A stretch of DNA of 64,000 bases from Thalassobellus citreus (GTDB taxonomy: Bacteria; Bacteroidota; Bacteroidia; Flavobacteriales; Flavobacteriaceae), in assembly GCF_044385915.1 (NCBI RefSeq), contig NZ_JBISCC010000125.1:124001-188000 (forward strand), written 5' to 3'. The position numbers and the translations under genes are program-made. Shown here piece by piece: positions 44,247-53,716 of the stretch (the stretch's first letter is position 1; each line of letters starts with the position of its first letter). The notes under the pieces are model-generated. The model did not search any database. It saw nothing but the letters and a program-made list of their open reading frames with translations, and was not told the DNA's origin.

Positions 44247-46157
44247 ATGGCAAAAGGAAGTATTAATGTTTCGGTAGAAAATATTTTTCCACTCATTAAA
44301 AAATTCTTGTATAGCGATCACGAAATATTTTTACGTGAACTTATTAGCAACGGTACAGATGCAACTTTAAAATTAAAGCATCTTACTAGTATTGGAGAAT
44401 CTAAAGCTGAATACGGTACTCCACAAATTGAGGTTAAAATTGATAAAGAAGGCAAAAAACTTCATATTATCGATCAAGGTTTAGGAATGACTGCAGACGA
44501 AGTTGAAAAATACATTAACCAAGTGGCGTTTTCTGGAGCTGAAGAGTTTTTAGATAAATATAAAGATTCTGCAAAAGATTCTGGTATTATTGGTCATTTT
44601 GGTTTAGGTTTCTATTCTGCATTTATGGTGGCGGAAAAAGTAGAACTTATCACCAAATCTCATAAAGACGAACCTGCGGCACATTGGACGTGCGACGGAT
44701 CGCCAGAATTTACATTAGACGCTTCAGACAAAGCAGATAGAGGAACAGAAATTATTCTTCATATTGCTGAAGATTCAACTGAATTTTTAGAAGAATCTCG
44801 TATTGCTGAGTTACTTTCTAAGTATAACAAGTTTATGCCTGTGCCAATTAAATTTGGAACAAAGGAAATAAACGATCCAGAACACGAACCTGCAACTATT
44901 ACTGATAAAGACGGTAAAGAAACAAAAGAACCTCAACGTAAAATTACAGTTGATAACATCATCAATAATCCGAATCCAGCTTGGACAAAACAACCAGCTG
45001 ATTTAAAAGATGAAGATTATAGTGGTTTTTACCGCGAATTGTACCCAATGCAATTTGAAGAGCCTTTATTCAATATCCATTTAAATGTAGATTATCCTTT
45101 TAACCTTACAGGTATTTTATATTTCCCTAAAATGGGTCAGGATATGAACATGCAAAAGGATAAAATTCAACTGTATCAAAACCAAGTGTATGTAACTGAT
45201 AATGTTGAAGGTATTGTTCCAGAATTTTTAACCATGCTTCGTGGTGTTATTGATTCGCCAGACATACCGTTAAACGTATCACGTTCTTATTTACAAGCAG
45301 ATGGTGCTGTAAAAAAGATTTCATCTTACATTACTCGTAAAGTTGCCGATAAATTAAAATCGTTATTCAATGCAAATCGTGAAGATTTTGAAGCGAAGTG
45401 GAACGATATTAAAATCGTTATTGAATACGGGATGCTTTCTGAAGAAAAATTCTTTGATAAAGCTGATGCCTTTGCGTTATACCCAACAGTTGATGACACA
45501 TACTTTACTTATGAAGAATTATTTAATAAAATAAAAGCAAACCAAACAGATAAAGATGGTAAGCTTGTTATTTTATATGCTTCAAACAAAGATGAACAAC
45601 ACAGTTATATTGAAACTGCAAAAGCAAAAGGTTACGAGGTTTTATTATTAGATTCTCCTATTGTTTCTCACTTAATTCAGAAATTAGAAAGCTCTAAAGA
45701 AAACATTACGTTTGCACGTGTAGATGGCGATCACATCAATAATTTAATTAAGAAAGACGAAACAACCATTTCTAAATTAGATGAAGATCAAACGAAAGCT
45801 TTAGACGAGTTATTGAAAGAAGTTATTCCTTCTGAAAAATTCACGGTACAATTAGAAGCTATGGATAGTAACGAGTCTCCTTTTACAATTACACAACCAG
45901 AATTTATGCGTCGTATGAAAGAAATGCAAGCAACTGGTGGTGGCGGTATGAATATGTTTGGTAATATGCCAGAAATGTTCAACCTAGTAGTAAACACAAA
46001 CTCTACTTTAGTGAGCGATATTTTAGCTAAAGAAGCTAAGGAAGATAAAGAGCGTATAATTACTCAAAGTTTAGATTTAGCTCGTTTATCTCAAGGTTTA
46101 TTAAAAGGTGAAGAATTAACAAACTTCATTAAACGTAGCTACGAAATGATTAAATAA
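44247..46157 (+). CDS. htpG: Molecular chaperone HtpG (Hsp90)
   Basis: ATP-dependent Hsp90-type chaperone of 636 residues in the cytoplasm. The N-terminal GHKL ATPase domain has ELISNGTDATLKL (E. coli has ASDA in place of GTDA), IIDQGLGMTADEVEKYI and GHFGLGFYSAF. A charged insert (about 200-245) joins the middle domain (LYFPKMGQDMN, NVSRSYLQ), and the C-terminal dimerisation domain follows. The start is the ATG at 44247, as an earlier in-frame ATG would lie inside the upstream palindrome. Regulation looks heat-shock-like, with a sigma-54-type promoter and a hairpin in the leader. Confidence 0.96.
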   Translation: MAKGSINVSVENIFPLIKKFLYSDHEIFLRELISNGTDATLKLKHLTSIGESKAEYGTPQIEVKIDKEGKKLHIIDQGLGMTADEVEKYINQVAFSGAEEFLDKYKDSAKDSGIIGHFGLGFYSAFMVAEKVELITKSHKDEPAAHWTCDGSPEFTLDASDKADRGTEIILHIAEDSTEFLEESRIAELLSKYNKFMPVPIKFGTKEINDPEHEPATITDKDGKETKEPQRKITVDNIINNPNPAWTKQPADLKDEDYSGFYRELYPMQFEEPLFNIHLNVDYPFNLTGILYFPKMGQDMNMQKDKIQLYQNQVYVTDNVEGIVPEFLTMLRGVIDSPDIPLNVSRSYLQADGAVKKISSYITRKVADKLKSLFNANREDFEAKWNDIKIVIEYGMLSEEKFFDKADAFALYPTVDDTYFTYEELFNKIKANQTDKDGKLVILYASNKDEQHSYIETAKAKGYEVLLLDSPIVSHLIQKLESSKENITFARVDGDHINNLIKKDETTISKLDEDQTKALDELLKEVIPSEKFTVQLEAMDSNESPFTITQPEFMRRMKEMQATGGGGMNMFGNMPEMFNLVVNTNSTLVSDILAKEAKEDKERIITQSLDLARLSQGLLKGEELTNFIKRSYEMIK

Positions 46158-46187
46158 ATTTTCGCTTACGCGGAAATACAACATTCT

Positions 46188-46220
46188 AAAAACCACTTCT
46201 TTGTAGGAGTGGTTTTTTTT
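46188..46220 (+). terminator. Terminator after htpG
   Basis: AAAAACCACT and AGTGGTTTTT pair around TCTTTGTAGG, followed by a T run. It separates htpG from the nitroreductase gene. Confidence 0.85.
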
Positions 46221-46240
46221 AATTAATACACACAAATATT

Positions 46241-46873
46241 ATGGAATTATTAGACAAATTAAAATGGCGTTATGCTACCAAAGCCATGAATGGTAAAAAA
46301 GTAGCTCAAGAAAAAATAGATAATATTATTGAAGCCATCTCTTTAGCTCCAACTTCTAGTGGGTTACAACCTTTTGAGGTTATTGTTATCACTAATCAAG
46401 AGTTAAAAGAAAAAATTAGACCCGTTTCTTGGAATCAATCAGTAGTAACAGACTGTTCGCACTTATTCGTATTTGCTGCCTGGGATACTTATACAGCAGA
46501 TCGTATTAATAAAATGTTCGATTTAACGAATACCGTTCGTGGATTTGAAAACGAAGGTTGGGAAAACTACCGCCAAATGTTACTAAACAGTTATCCTCAA
46601 AAAGATGCTGAAGTAAACTTTAACCACGCAGCAAAACAAGCGTACATTGCCTTTTCTCAAGCTATTGCTGCTGCTGCTTTTGAAGGTGTAGATTGCACTC
46701 CTTTAGAAGGTTTTGATCCAACTGCTTTAGACGAAATATTAGGTTTAAAAGCAAAAGGACTTAGAAGTTGTGTCATGCTACCTATTGGTTATAGAGATAC
46801 TGAAAACGATTGGTTAGCAAACCTTCCTAAGGTAAGAAAACCTAAAGAAGATTTAGTGACTGTTATTGACTAA
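46241..46873 (+). CDS. NAD(P)H-dependent nitroreductase family oxidoreductase
   Basis: A 210-residue FMN enzyme of the NfsB-like nitroreductase group. The N-terminal LDKLKWRYATKAMNGKKVAQ, the FMN-phosphate-binding LAPTSSGLQPFEVIVI, and the C-terminal LPIGYRDTENDWLANLPKVR are typical. It reduces quinones or nitroaromatics using NAD(P)H. It lies between two terminators, so it is a single-gene unit. Confidence 0.92.
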   Translation: MELLDKLKWRYATKAMNGKKVAQEKIDNIIEAISLAPTSSGLQPFEVIVITNQELKEKIRPVSWNQSVVTDCSHLFVFAAWDTYTADRINKMFDLTNTVRGFENEGWENYRQMLLNSYPQKDAEVNFNHAAKQAYIAFSQAIAAAAFEGVDCTPLEGFDPTALDEILGLKAKGLRSCVMLPIGYRDTENDWLANLPKVRKPKEDLVTVID

Positions 46874-46894
46874 ATACACCATAGTCTATATATT

Positions 46895-46925
46895 AAAACC
46901 ACCTTGTGAGAACAAGGTGGTTTTT
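46895..46925 (+). terminator. Terminator after the nitroreductase gene
   Basis: AAAACCACCTTGT and ACAAGGTGGTTTT form a perfect stem with a short loop and T-rich tail. Confidence 0.88.
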
Positions 46926-47083
46926 ATTTACAAGTAATATCAAAAATGCAAAATCACATTAAAAACAAAAAAACATAAAAGCCCTATACTTTAAGTGATA
47001 AAAGTCATAAAAAAAACCCAATATAATGCAGTCATTTGTAGCTATAATTAAGTTTTTACCTTACTTTTAAAACACACTTACCC

Positions 47084-48238
47084 ATGTTACAAAACAGAAG
47101 AATATATCTCCCGCCTTTAAGTCTAATAGGCCCAGGAGCATTAAATGATTTAGCTGAAGAATTAAAAAGTTTACCATACAAAAAAGCATTATTTGTTACC
47201 GACAAAATTTTAGTAAAATTAGGCGTTGCACAAGAAGTACTTGATGTTTTGAAAGCATCTAATATTGACATGACATTATTTGATGACGTAAAACCCAATC
47301 CAACCGTGAAAAATGTTAATAACGGTTTAAAACTACTTGAAGAAAACGGATGCGATTTTATTATAACACTTGGTGGAGGCTCTCCTCAAGATTGTGGTAA
47401 AGCAATTGGTATTCTTGCAACAAACAAAGGTAGTATAGAAGATTACGAAGGCATCAATATTTCAAAAAAGAAGTCTTTACCTATTATAGCCATAAATACT
47501 ACTGCAGGTACTGCTAGCGAGGTTACAATTAATTACGTAATTACAGATGAGCAACGCCATATAAAAATGGTTATGGTAGACAAAAACTGTTTGGTATCTA
47601 TAGCGGTAAACGACCCTAAACTAATGCTAGGAAAACCGGCCGCTTTAACTGCTGCAACAGGAATGGATGCATTAACACATGCTATAGAAACCTATGTAAC
47701 AAAAGGCGCTTTTGGATGGTCTGATGCTTTAGCATTAGAAGCCATTAGACTAATCTCTGAAAGTCTAGAGAAAGCCGTAGTAGACGGGCAAGATCTAGAA
47801 GCAAGAAGCCAAATGGCTTGGGGACAATTTATAGCTGGTCAAGCATTCTCTAATGCAGGACTTGGCTTTGTACACTCTATGGCACATCAATTAGGCGGTA
47901 TGTATGATTTACCACATGGTGTTGCAAATGCTATTTTACTACCTCACGTAGAAGCATTTAACATTCCTGCTTGTGCATACAAATTAAAAAATGTAGCTAA
48001 AGCTATGGGTATTGATGTTACAGACATGAATGATATAGAAGGCGCAAACATAGCTATTGAAGCTATTAAAGCGCTATCTAAATCGGTTGGAATACCTTCT
48101 GGATTAAAAGAATTTGGAATAAAAGAAGAAGATTTTAAAGAAATGGCTGAAAATGCACTTGCCGATGTTTGTACTGGAGGTAACCCAAGAGAAGTTAGCA
48201 TACAAGACACCATTGCAATTTATAAAGCAGCTATGTAA
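47084..48238 (+). CDS. Iron-containing alcohol dehydrogenase
   Basis: Group III alcohol dehydrogenase of 384 residues that interconverts alcohols and aldehydes with NAD(P). The nucleotide-binding loop GGGSPQDCGKAIGI is near 96-110. Metal ligands are the aspartate in VAVNDPKL-like context and the histidines in GMDALTHAIET, GFVHSMAHQLGG and YDLPHGVANA. Substrate range cannot be told. A weak -33/-7 pair (TTTG at 47035 and TACCTTAC at 47057) may be the promoter. It ends in its own terminator. Confidence 0.93.
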   Translation: MLQNRRIYLPPLSLIGPGALNDLAEELKSLPYKKALFVTDKILVKLGVAQEVLDVLKASNIDMTLFDDVKPNPTVKNVNNGLKLLEENGCDFIITLGGGSPQDCGKAIGILATNKGSIEDYEGINISKKKSLPIIAINTTAGTASEVTINYVITDEQRHIKMVMVDKNCLVSIAVNDPKLMLGKPAALTAATGMDALTHAIETYVTKGAFGWSDALALEAIRLISESLEKAVVDGQDLEARSQMAWGQFIAGQAFSNAGLGFVHSMAHQLGGMYDLPHGVANAILLPHVEAFNIPACAYKLKNVAKAMGIDVTDMNDIEGANIAIEAIKALSKSVGIPSGLKEFGIKEEDFKEMAENALADVCTGGNPREVSIQDTIAIYKAAM

Positions 48239-48263
48239 ACTATATCATAGTTCAATAGAATTT

Positions 48264-48297
48264 AAATCTCCAAGGAATTATACTTGGAGATTTTTTT
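48264..48297 (+). terminator. Terminator after the alcohol dehydrogenase gene
   Basis: AAATCTCCAAG and CTTGGAGATTT pair around GAATTATA, ending in TTTTTTT. Confidence 0.87.
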
Positions 48298-48301
48298 ATT
48301 C

Positions 48302-48439
48302 AGTAAAACTATCTCCCACCATGTATCGGTAGATGAAACTGCTTTCGAATTGGGTTTTAAACATTATCAATCGTTTAGTAAGTTATTTAAGTCGAAAACA
48401 AATACTTCACCATCAAAATTTCGAGCTTCTTTTAATTAA
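48302..48439 (+). pseudogene. Remnant of an AraC-family regulator (C-terminal helix-turn-helix)
   Basis: An open frame of about 45 codons with no start reads HHVSVDETAFELGFKHYQSF and then SKLFKSKTNTSPSKFRASFN before TAA at 48437-48439. This is the second helix-turn-helix and C-terminus of an AraC regulator (compare the family pattern IAFELGF...SFSKLFKKKTG-SP-FR). Nothing upstream continues the protein: the frame runs into the terminator of the dehydrogenase gene. It is therefore the 3' remnant of a deleted regulator. No other part of the gene was found in the window. Confidence 0.75.
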
Positions 48440-48497
48440 CGAATCTTAAAACAATAGCAAACCCCATAAGATTAGCATAGGGCTTCTTCTTTTCAAC

Positions 48498-48505
48498 TAT
48501 ATTTG
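48498..48505 (+). promoter_or_regulatory. Probable -7 box for the radical SAM gene
   Basis: TATATTTG matches the consensus and is 22 bases before the TTG start at 48528, which supports that start. No good -33 was found. Confidence 0.45.
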
Positions 48506-48527
48506 TCATCTCTATTGATAATTAATT

Positions 48528-50723
48528 TTGAAGAAAGACCTTTTACTCATAACGCCACCGTTTACGCAGTTAAACACACCGTATCCTGCAACTACCTATT
48601 TAAAAGGTTTTTTAAACACCAAAAACATAGAATCGTTTCAAATGGATTTAGGTATTGAAGTGATTCTGAATTTATTTTCAAAAGAAACTTTTTCTGCACT
48701 TTTCGATTTAGCTTTTGATACCAATCAAATTAAAACGGAGAACGCACAAAGAATCTACACTTTAAAAGATAATTATTTACAACCTTTAGATGATATTATT
48801 GCCTTTTTACAAGGCGAAAAACCTAGTTTTGCTAGACAAATTTGTTCCGACAACTTTTTACCGCAAGCCTCACGTTTTGAACAATTAGACGATTTAGATT
48901 GGGCATTTGGCTCGATGGGTTTACAAGACAAAGCAAAACATTTAGCTACTTTATATCTTGAAGATTTATCTGATTTTATTATTGAATGTATCGACTCTAA
49001 TTTTGGCTTTAGCCGTTATGCGGAACGTTTAGGAATGAGTGCCAATTCTTTTGATGAGTTATATGCTAATCTTCAAGAAGATACTACCTTTATAGACGAT
49101 ATCACCTTAAATATTTTAGACGACACACTAAAAACAGTACAACCTAAATTAGTTTGTTTATCCGTGCCGTTTCCCGGTAATCTATATAGTGCGTTTCGTT
49201 GTGCACAACACATAAAAGCCAACTACCCAGATATAAAAATTGCTATGGGTGGCGGGTTTCCGAATACAGAATTACGCTCGGTTTCTGATGTGCGTGTTTT
49301 TGAGTTTTTCGATTTCATAACACTCGATGATGGTGAATTACCTGTCGAATTACTATACAACCATGTGTGTCACACTGAGCACAGTCTAAGTAAAAACTTT
49401 GAATTAAAACGTACCTTTCTTTTAGAAAACGGTAAAGTCGCTTATAAAAACAACAGCACAAAACCAGATTACAAACAAGCTAATGTTGGCACACCTGATT
49501 ATTCCGATTTATTATTAGACCAATACATTTCGGTTATAGAAATTGCCAACCCCATGCACAGCCTTTGGAGTGATGGTAGATGGAACAAACTCACCATGGC
49601 ACACGGTTGCTACTGGGGAAAATGTACATTTTGCGATATTTCATTAGACTACATAAAAATTTACGAACCCATTGCTGCCAAACTTTTGGTAGACCGTATG
49701 GAGCAACTTATTGAACAAACCCAAGAAACGGGGTTTCATTTTGTAGACGAAGCGGCGCCACCATCGTTAATGAAAGCATTAGCACTTGAAATTATAAAAC
49801 GTAAACTAACGGTAACTTGGTGGACGAACATTCGGTTTGAAAAAAACTTCACCCAAGATTTATGCTTACTACTAAAAGCATCGGGTTGTATTGCGGTTTC
49901 TGGCGGATTAGAAGTAGCATCAGATCGTTTATTAAAGTTGATAGATAAAGGTGTTACCGTAGAGCAAGTGGCGCAAGTAACACGCAATTTTACCGAAGCC
50001 AATATTATGGTACACGCCTATTTAATGTATGGCTACCCTACACAAACAGTTAAAGAAACAATTGATAGTTTAGAAATGGTACGTCAGCTTTTTGAAGTAG
50101 GTGTTTTACAATCGGGGTTTTGGCATCAGTTTGCATTAACGGCGCACAGCCCTATTGGGTTAAAACCTGAAGCTTATAATATAACACCAAATTACAAAGA
50201 CATTAAATTTGCGAATAACGATATCGATTTTACCGACAGTACAGGCATCGACCACAGTAAATTTAGTTTCGGATTAAAAAAATCACTTTTTAACTATATG
50301 CACGGTATTGGTTTCGATTTACCGCTACAAGATTGGTTCGATTTTAAAATACCAGACACGAGTATTCATCAAGATTTTATTTACGATAGCTTAGAAACGC
50401 CTGTCTCTTTTAATATAAAATCAAATGCTAAAATAGTTTGGTTAGGCAACATCCCTTTGGTTAATGAATTTTCTAAAAAAAAGAAACAACTTTTAGAATT
50501 AACCTTTCATAATACTAACAACAGCTTTAGTATTGTTACCGATCAAAATAAAGGCAACTGGTTTTTAAATCATTTAGAAACATCCTTAAGCCCGTATAAC
50601 GATACACTCCAATCGTTTTCACAATTAAAATCAGATTTTGAAACACAGTTTGATGATTTTGAATTGTTTTGGTTTTCTAAACCTATGCTTGTTTTGAGGG
50701 AGAATGGATTGTTGGTTTTGTAA
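48528..50723 (+). CDS. B12-binding domain radical SAM protein
   Basis: A 731-residue cytoplasmic protein with an N-terminal cobalamin-binding-like domain (DLLLITPPF start, then LVCLSVPFPGNLYSAFRCAQ and KIAMGGGFPNTE near 200-250) and a radical SAM domain from about 350. The cluster motif is GCYWGKCTFC near 360-370, that is C-x4-C-x2-C rather than the usual C-x3-C-x2-C. SGGLEVASDRLLKLIDKG and MYGYPTQT are typical radical SAM core segments. The C-terminal 200 residues are unassigned. The start is TTG. No partner gene is adjacent, so the reaction is unknown. Confidence 0.82.
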   Translation: MKKDLLLITPPFTQLNTPYPATTYLKGFLNTKNIESFQMDLGIEVILNLFSKETFSALFDLAFDTNQIKTENAQRIYTLKDNYLQPLDDIIAFLQGEKPSFARQICSDNFLPQASRFEQLDDLDWAFGSMGLQDKAKHLATLYLEDLSDFIIECIDSNFGFSRYAERLGMSANSFDELYANLQEDTTFIDDITLNILDDTLKTVQPKLVCLSVPFPGNLYSAFRCAQHIKANYPDIKIAMGGGFPNTELRSVSDVRVFEFFDFITLDDGELPVELLYNHVCHTEHSLSKNFELKRTFLLENGKVAYKNNSTKPDYKQANVGTPDYSDLLLDQYISVIEIANPMHSLWSDGRWNKLTMAHGCYWGKCTFCDISLDYIKIYEPIAAKLLVDRMEQLIEQTQETGFHFVDEAAPPSLMKALALEIIKRKLTVTWWTNIRFEKNFTQDLCLLLKASGCIAVSGGLEVASDRLLKLIDKGVTVEQVAQVTRNFTEANIMVHAYLMYGYPTQTVKETIDSLEMVRQLFEVGVLQSGFWHQFALTAHSPIGLKPEAYNITPNYKDIKFANNDIDFTDSTGIDHSKFSFGLKKSLFNYMHGIGFDLPLQDWFDFKIPDTSIHQDFIYDSLETPVSFNIKSNAKIVWLGNIPLVNEFSKKKKQLLELTFHNTNNSFSIVTDQNKGNWFLNHLETSLSPYNDTLQSFSQLKSDFETQFDDFELFWFSKPMLVLRENGLLVL

Positions 50724-50805
50724 AAATTTCGACAACATTAGTTTGACTTGCCTACCACAATGATATTGACTTTTATAAGCTTCCTTTCGTTAATTGCATT
50801 ACTAA

Positions 50806-50840
50806 AAGAGGGCAGATTCTTTTCTAGAATCTGCCCTCTT
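50806..50840. terminator. Bidirectional terminator between convergent genes
   Basis: AAGAGGGCAGATTCT and AGAATCTGCCCTCTT are a perfect 15-base stem with a 5-base loop, between the radical SAM and M16 peptidase genes, which converge here. Confidence 0.88.
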
Positions 50841-50891
50841 ATATAACATCTAATCCAAATGTTCTTTAATATTCAAAAAAATGTATCCATT

Positions 50892-53711
50892 TTATTTAAC
50901 TGGATCCATAATAACCTTAACCACATTACCGTCATTTACTATTTTTTGTGCAAAATCACGAACACGCTCAGGAGTAATGCTATTAACCATAGTCTCATAA
51001 TCTGTATTCCAATCTTCACCCCATGTTTCATAGTTTTCCATTAAAGTTAGCCATGGTTCATTACTTTTCATTGCATCAGGACGGGCTTTTAGCCAAAACG
51101 AAAGGTTCTTATCTACTTCAGCACGATCTGGTCCAAATTCAGCCATTTTAGCTAATTCCACGTCTACAATAGCAGCCAGTTCATCTACCATTTCTGGATT
51201 TGTTTGAAACGACACCGACATCGAATACGTTGGTATAGGTTGACGGTCTAAATAACCACTTACAGTAACACCATAAGTCCCTCCTTTATCTTCACGGATT
51301 TTTTCATGGTAACGCGTTTGCAAACATGCTGTTAGCATAGCTATAAGCAACGAATTTTCTTGATTATATACAATATCTCCAGTGTAATTATAAGATACGG
51401 TACTCTGAGGAATTTGCATTGGAACCTCAAAGCGAACTGATGATTCTCCTTTATGAGCTCTCACATGGTCGTCCTTCCAAGCTAATTTTTGCTTTCCAGT
51501 TGGTAACGAACCAAGATATTTTTCTACCAAAGGTTTAAGTTTATTCTGGTCTATATCTCCAAGAAAGTAAAATGTATAGTTTCCTGCAGCATCACAAAAG
51601 AACTTATTATAGATGCCCTCCATTTTATCAAAATCAATAGCATCAAGTGTATTTAAAGTTGGTGGTTGAGTTCTAACATTATTCTCTTCTCCATAAATGG
51701 CCACATTCATCTTTTCGTACATCATATATTCAGCAGAATTTTTTGAAGCTTCAATTGTTCTTCTGCTCGTTTGCATCATGCCATCAAATTTATCACGACT
51801 CAATTTTGGTTTGGTAAAATAAAGGTGTGTTAACTGTAGCATCGTTTCTAGATCCGATTTAGCTGCACTACCACTTATACCTGTTGAAAATCGAGAAATC
51901 GTTGGTGTAGCCATGGCAACCTTCGTTCCTATTACTTTTTTTAAGTCAATCGTGTTAAAATCTCCAAGACCAGACATATTAACCAATGGAATTAAATTTT
52001 GAGCAGTAAAATAATCAGCATCGTCTACCATAGAAATTCCACCATCAGCGTATGCGCTCATCGTCACCTGACTAGGACTATAATTGGTAGGTTTCACCAA
52101 AACTTTAATACCATTACTAAGAATCCATTCTGTTGAGCCATAAACCCCTTCTTTAGTTTCAACAACTTTACCGCTAGTAATGGCATCAACATCTGAAATA
52201 AGTGGTTTATTAATTACTTTAGGTTCGTATGGTTTTAATTCCATACCTCGAACGTTGTTCATAATTGCCCCCAACTGATCTGTTGTAGGAATAACGGCTC
52301 CAGCTTCCTCCGGAATAGTAGATACTATTACATTATTGGTTTGTGTTAATAAGGTTGATAAAAGCCCGTTTACTTCTTCAAGCGTCATTTGTGATACTAG
52401 CAGACTAACAACCGCCCATTCGTGCTTAGCTGAAAGAATAGGTGTGTTTTCTGTATAATTATTGATACAGTCCCAAACATAACTTTCATTATCACGTTGA
52501 TTAGCATTTTCATATGCATATTTAACGCCTCGTAAAGTATTTGTTTTGAAATTTTCTAATTCTGAAGTTGTAAATCCATGACGGCGAATGCGTTCCAGCT
52601 CAGTGTATGCTGCTGCAAAAGCTAACAATACATTTCCTTTTGCAGACAAAACATCGAATCCAACGGCTTCGGTGCTGATGCTAACTTGACTATTATAAAA
52701 TTGAGCACTTCTAAATGGAGCAACATTTTCGGCCATTTCTGCCAAACGTGAATTGGCCATTGAAAGCGCTGCACTCAATAGTAAATCCATTTTATAAATA
52801 CCAACACGATTGTTATATTCAACAGGTAAAGCGTCACGTTTAATATAAAGACTAACACTTTCTTCTTCCAATTCAGGATCGGTAACAACCGTCATCAATG
52901 GCTCAGCATTACCTGGAATTGGAATTATTGTTTTAGGCTCTGGGTTTACCGGAGCTGGAATATCAGCCATTATGTTTTTAAGCTTCTCTTCTACCTGAGC
53001 TACATCAATATCGCCAACAATAATCACAGCCTGTAAATCTGGACGATACCAACGTTTATAATATTCGCGTAAACTTTCAGAAGGAAAAGTTTTCAAAAAC
53101 TCTTCACTTCCTAACATATCACGATCTGCATAGCGAGTCCCATTATAGTATATAGGAGCAGCCTTTCTACTTGCACGGAATTTAGCATTATTTCGCTGGC
53201 GACGTTCTTCAATAATAACACCTCGCTCTTTGTCTATTTCTTCGTCCTTCAATGAAATAAAATGAGACCAATCATGTAATACCAACAAGGTAGAATCTAG
53301 AACAGTTTCACGCCTCAATGGCACTTGCGACAGCATATAATAGGTTTTCTCCATACCTGTTGCTGCATTTATATTTGTTCCAAACTGAAGACCAACACTT
53401 TCAAGCCAACTTATCATTGATTTTCCAGGGAAATTTTTGGTTCCGTTAAATGCCATATGCTCCAAAAAGTGAGCTAGTCCATCCTGAGAATCCTCTTCCT
53501 GAATAGATCCAACATTGTGAAGAATATAAAAATCTGCCAATCCTTTTTGGCTCTCATTGTGTTTTAAATAATAGGTTAATCCATTCTTTAATTTACCAAC
53601 CTTCATTTCTGGATCAAACGGAAGTGTATCTGCCATGTTTAATTGTTGAGCATAAACAGATGTTAGTCCCAACAACAAGGATAGTACCCCTGTTATAATT
53701 CGTTTTTTCAT
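50892..53711 (-). CDS. Secreted M16 family zinc metallopeptidase
   Basis: A 939-residue pitrilysin-type peptidase (PqqL-like length, two fused halves) with a Sec signal (MKKRIITGVLSLLLGLTSVY, AQ cut). The inverted zinc motif HxxEH is H81-FLE-H85, with the third ligand in EIDKERGVIIEER downstream. The second half (about 510-939) keeps the fold without the motif. It cleaves peptides in the periplasm, typically short to medium length. It starts 5 bases after the aspartyl-protease-like gene, so the two are one operon. Confidence 0.92.
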   Translation of the reverse strand: MKKRIITGVLSLLLGLTSVYAQQLNMADTLPFDPEMKVGKLKNGLTYYLKHNESQKGLADFYILHNVGSIQEEDSQDGLAHFLEHMAFNGTKNFPGKSMISWLESVGLQFGTNINAATGMEKTYYMLSQVPLRRETVLDSTLLVLHDWSHFISLKDEEIDKERGVIIEERRQRNNAKFRASRKAAPIYYNGTRYADRDMLGSEEFLKTFPSESLREYYKRWYRPDLQAVIIVGDIDVAQVEEKLKNIMADIPAPVNPEPKTIIPIPGNAEPLMTVVTDPELEEESVSLYIKRDALPVEYNNRVGIYKMDLLLSAALSMANSRLAEMAENVAPFRSAQFYNSQVSISTEAVGFDVLSAKGNVLLAFAAAYTELERIRRHGFTTSELENFKTNTLRGVKYAYENANQRDNESYVWDCINNYTENTPILSAKHEWAVVSLLVSQMTLEEVNGLLSTLLTQTNNVIVSTIPEEAGAVIPTTDQLGAIMNNVRGMELKPYEPKVINKPLISDVDAITSGKVVETKEGVYGSTEWILSNGIKVLVKPTNYSPSQVTMSAYADGGISMVDDADYFTAQNLIPLVNMSGLGDFNTIDLKKVIGTKVAMATPTISRFSTGISGSAAKSDLETMLQLTHLYFTKPKLSRDKFDGMMQTSRRTIEASKNSAEYMMYEKMNVAIYGEENNVRTQPPTLNTLDAIDFDKMEGIYNKFFCDAAGNYTFYFLGDIDQNKLKPLVEKYLGSLPTGKQKLAWKDDHVRAHKGESSVRFEVPMQIPQSTVSYNYTGDIVYNQENSLLIAMLTACLQTRYHEKIREDKGGTYGVTVSGYLDRQPIPTYSMSVSFQTNPEMVDELAAIVDVELAKMAEFGPDRAEVDKNLSFWLKARPDAMKSNEPWLTLMENYETWGEDWNTDYETMVNSITPERVRDFAQKIVNDGNVVKVIMDPVK

Positions 53712-53716
53712 TGCTT

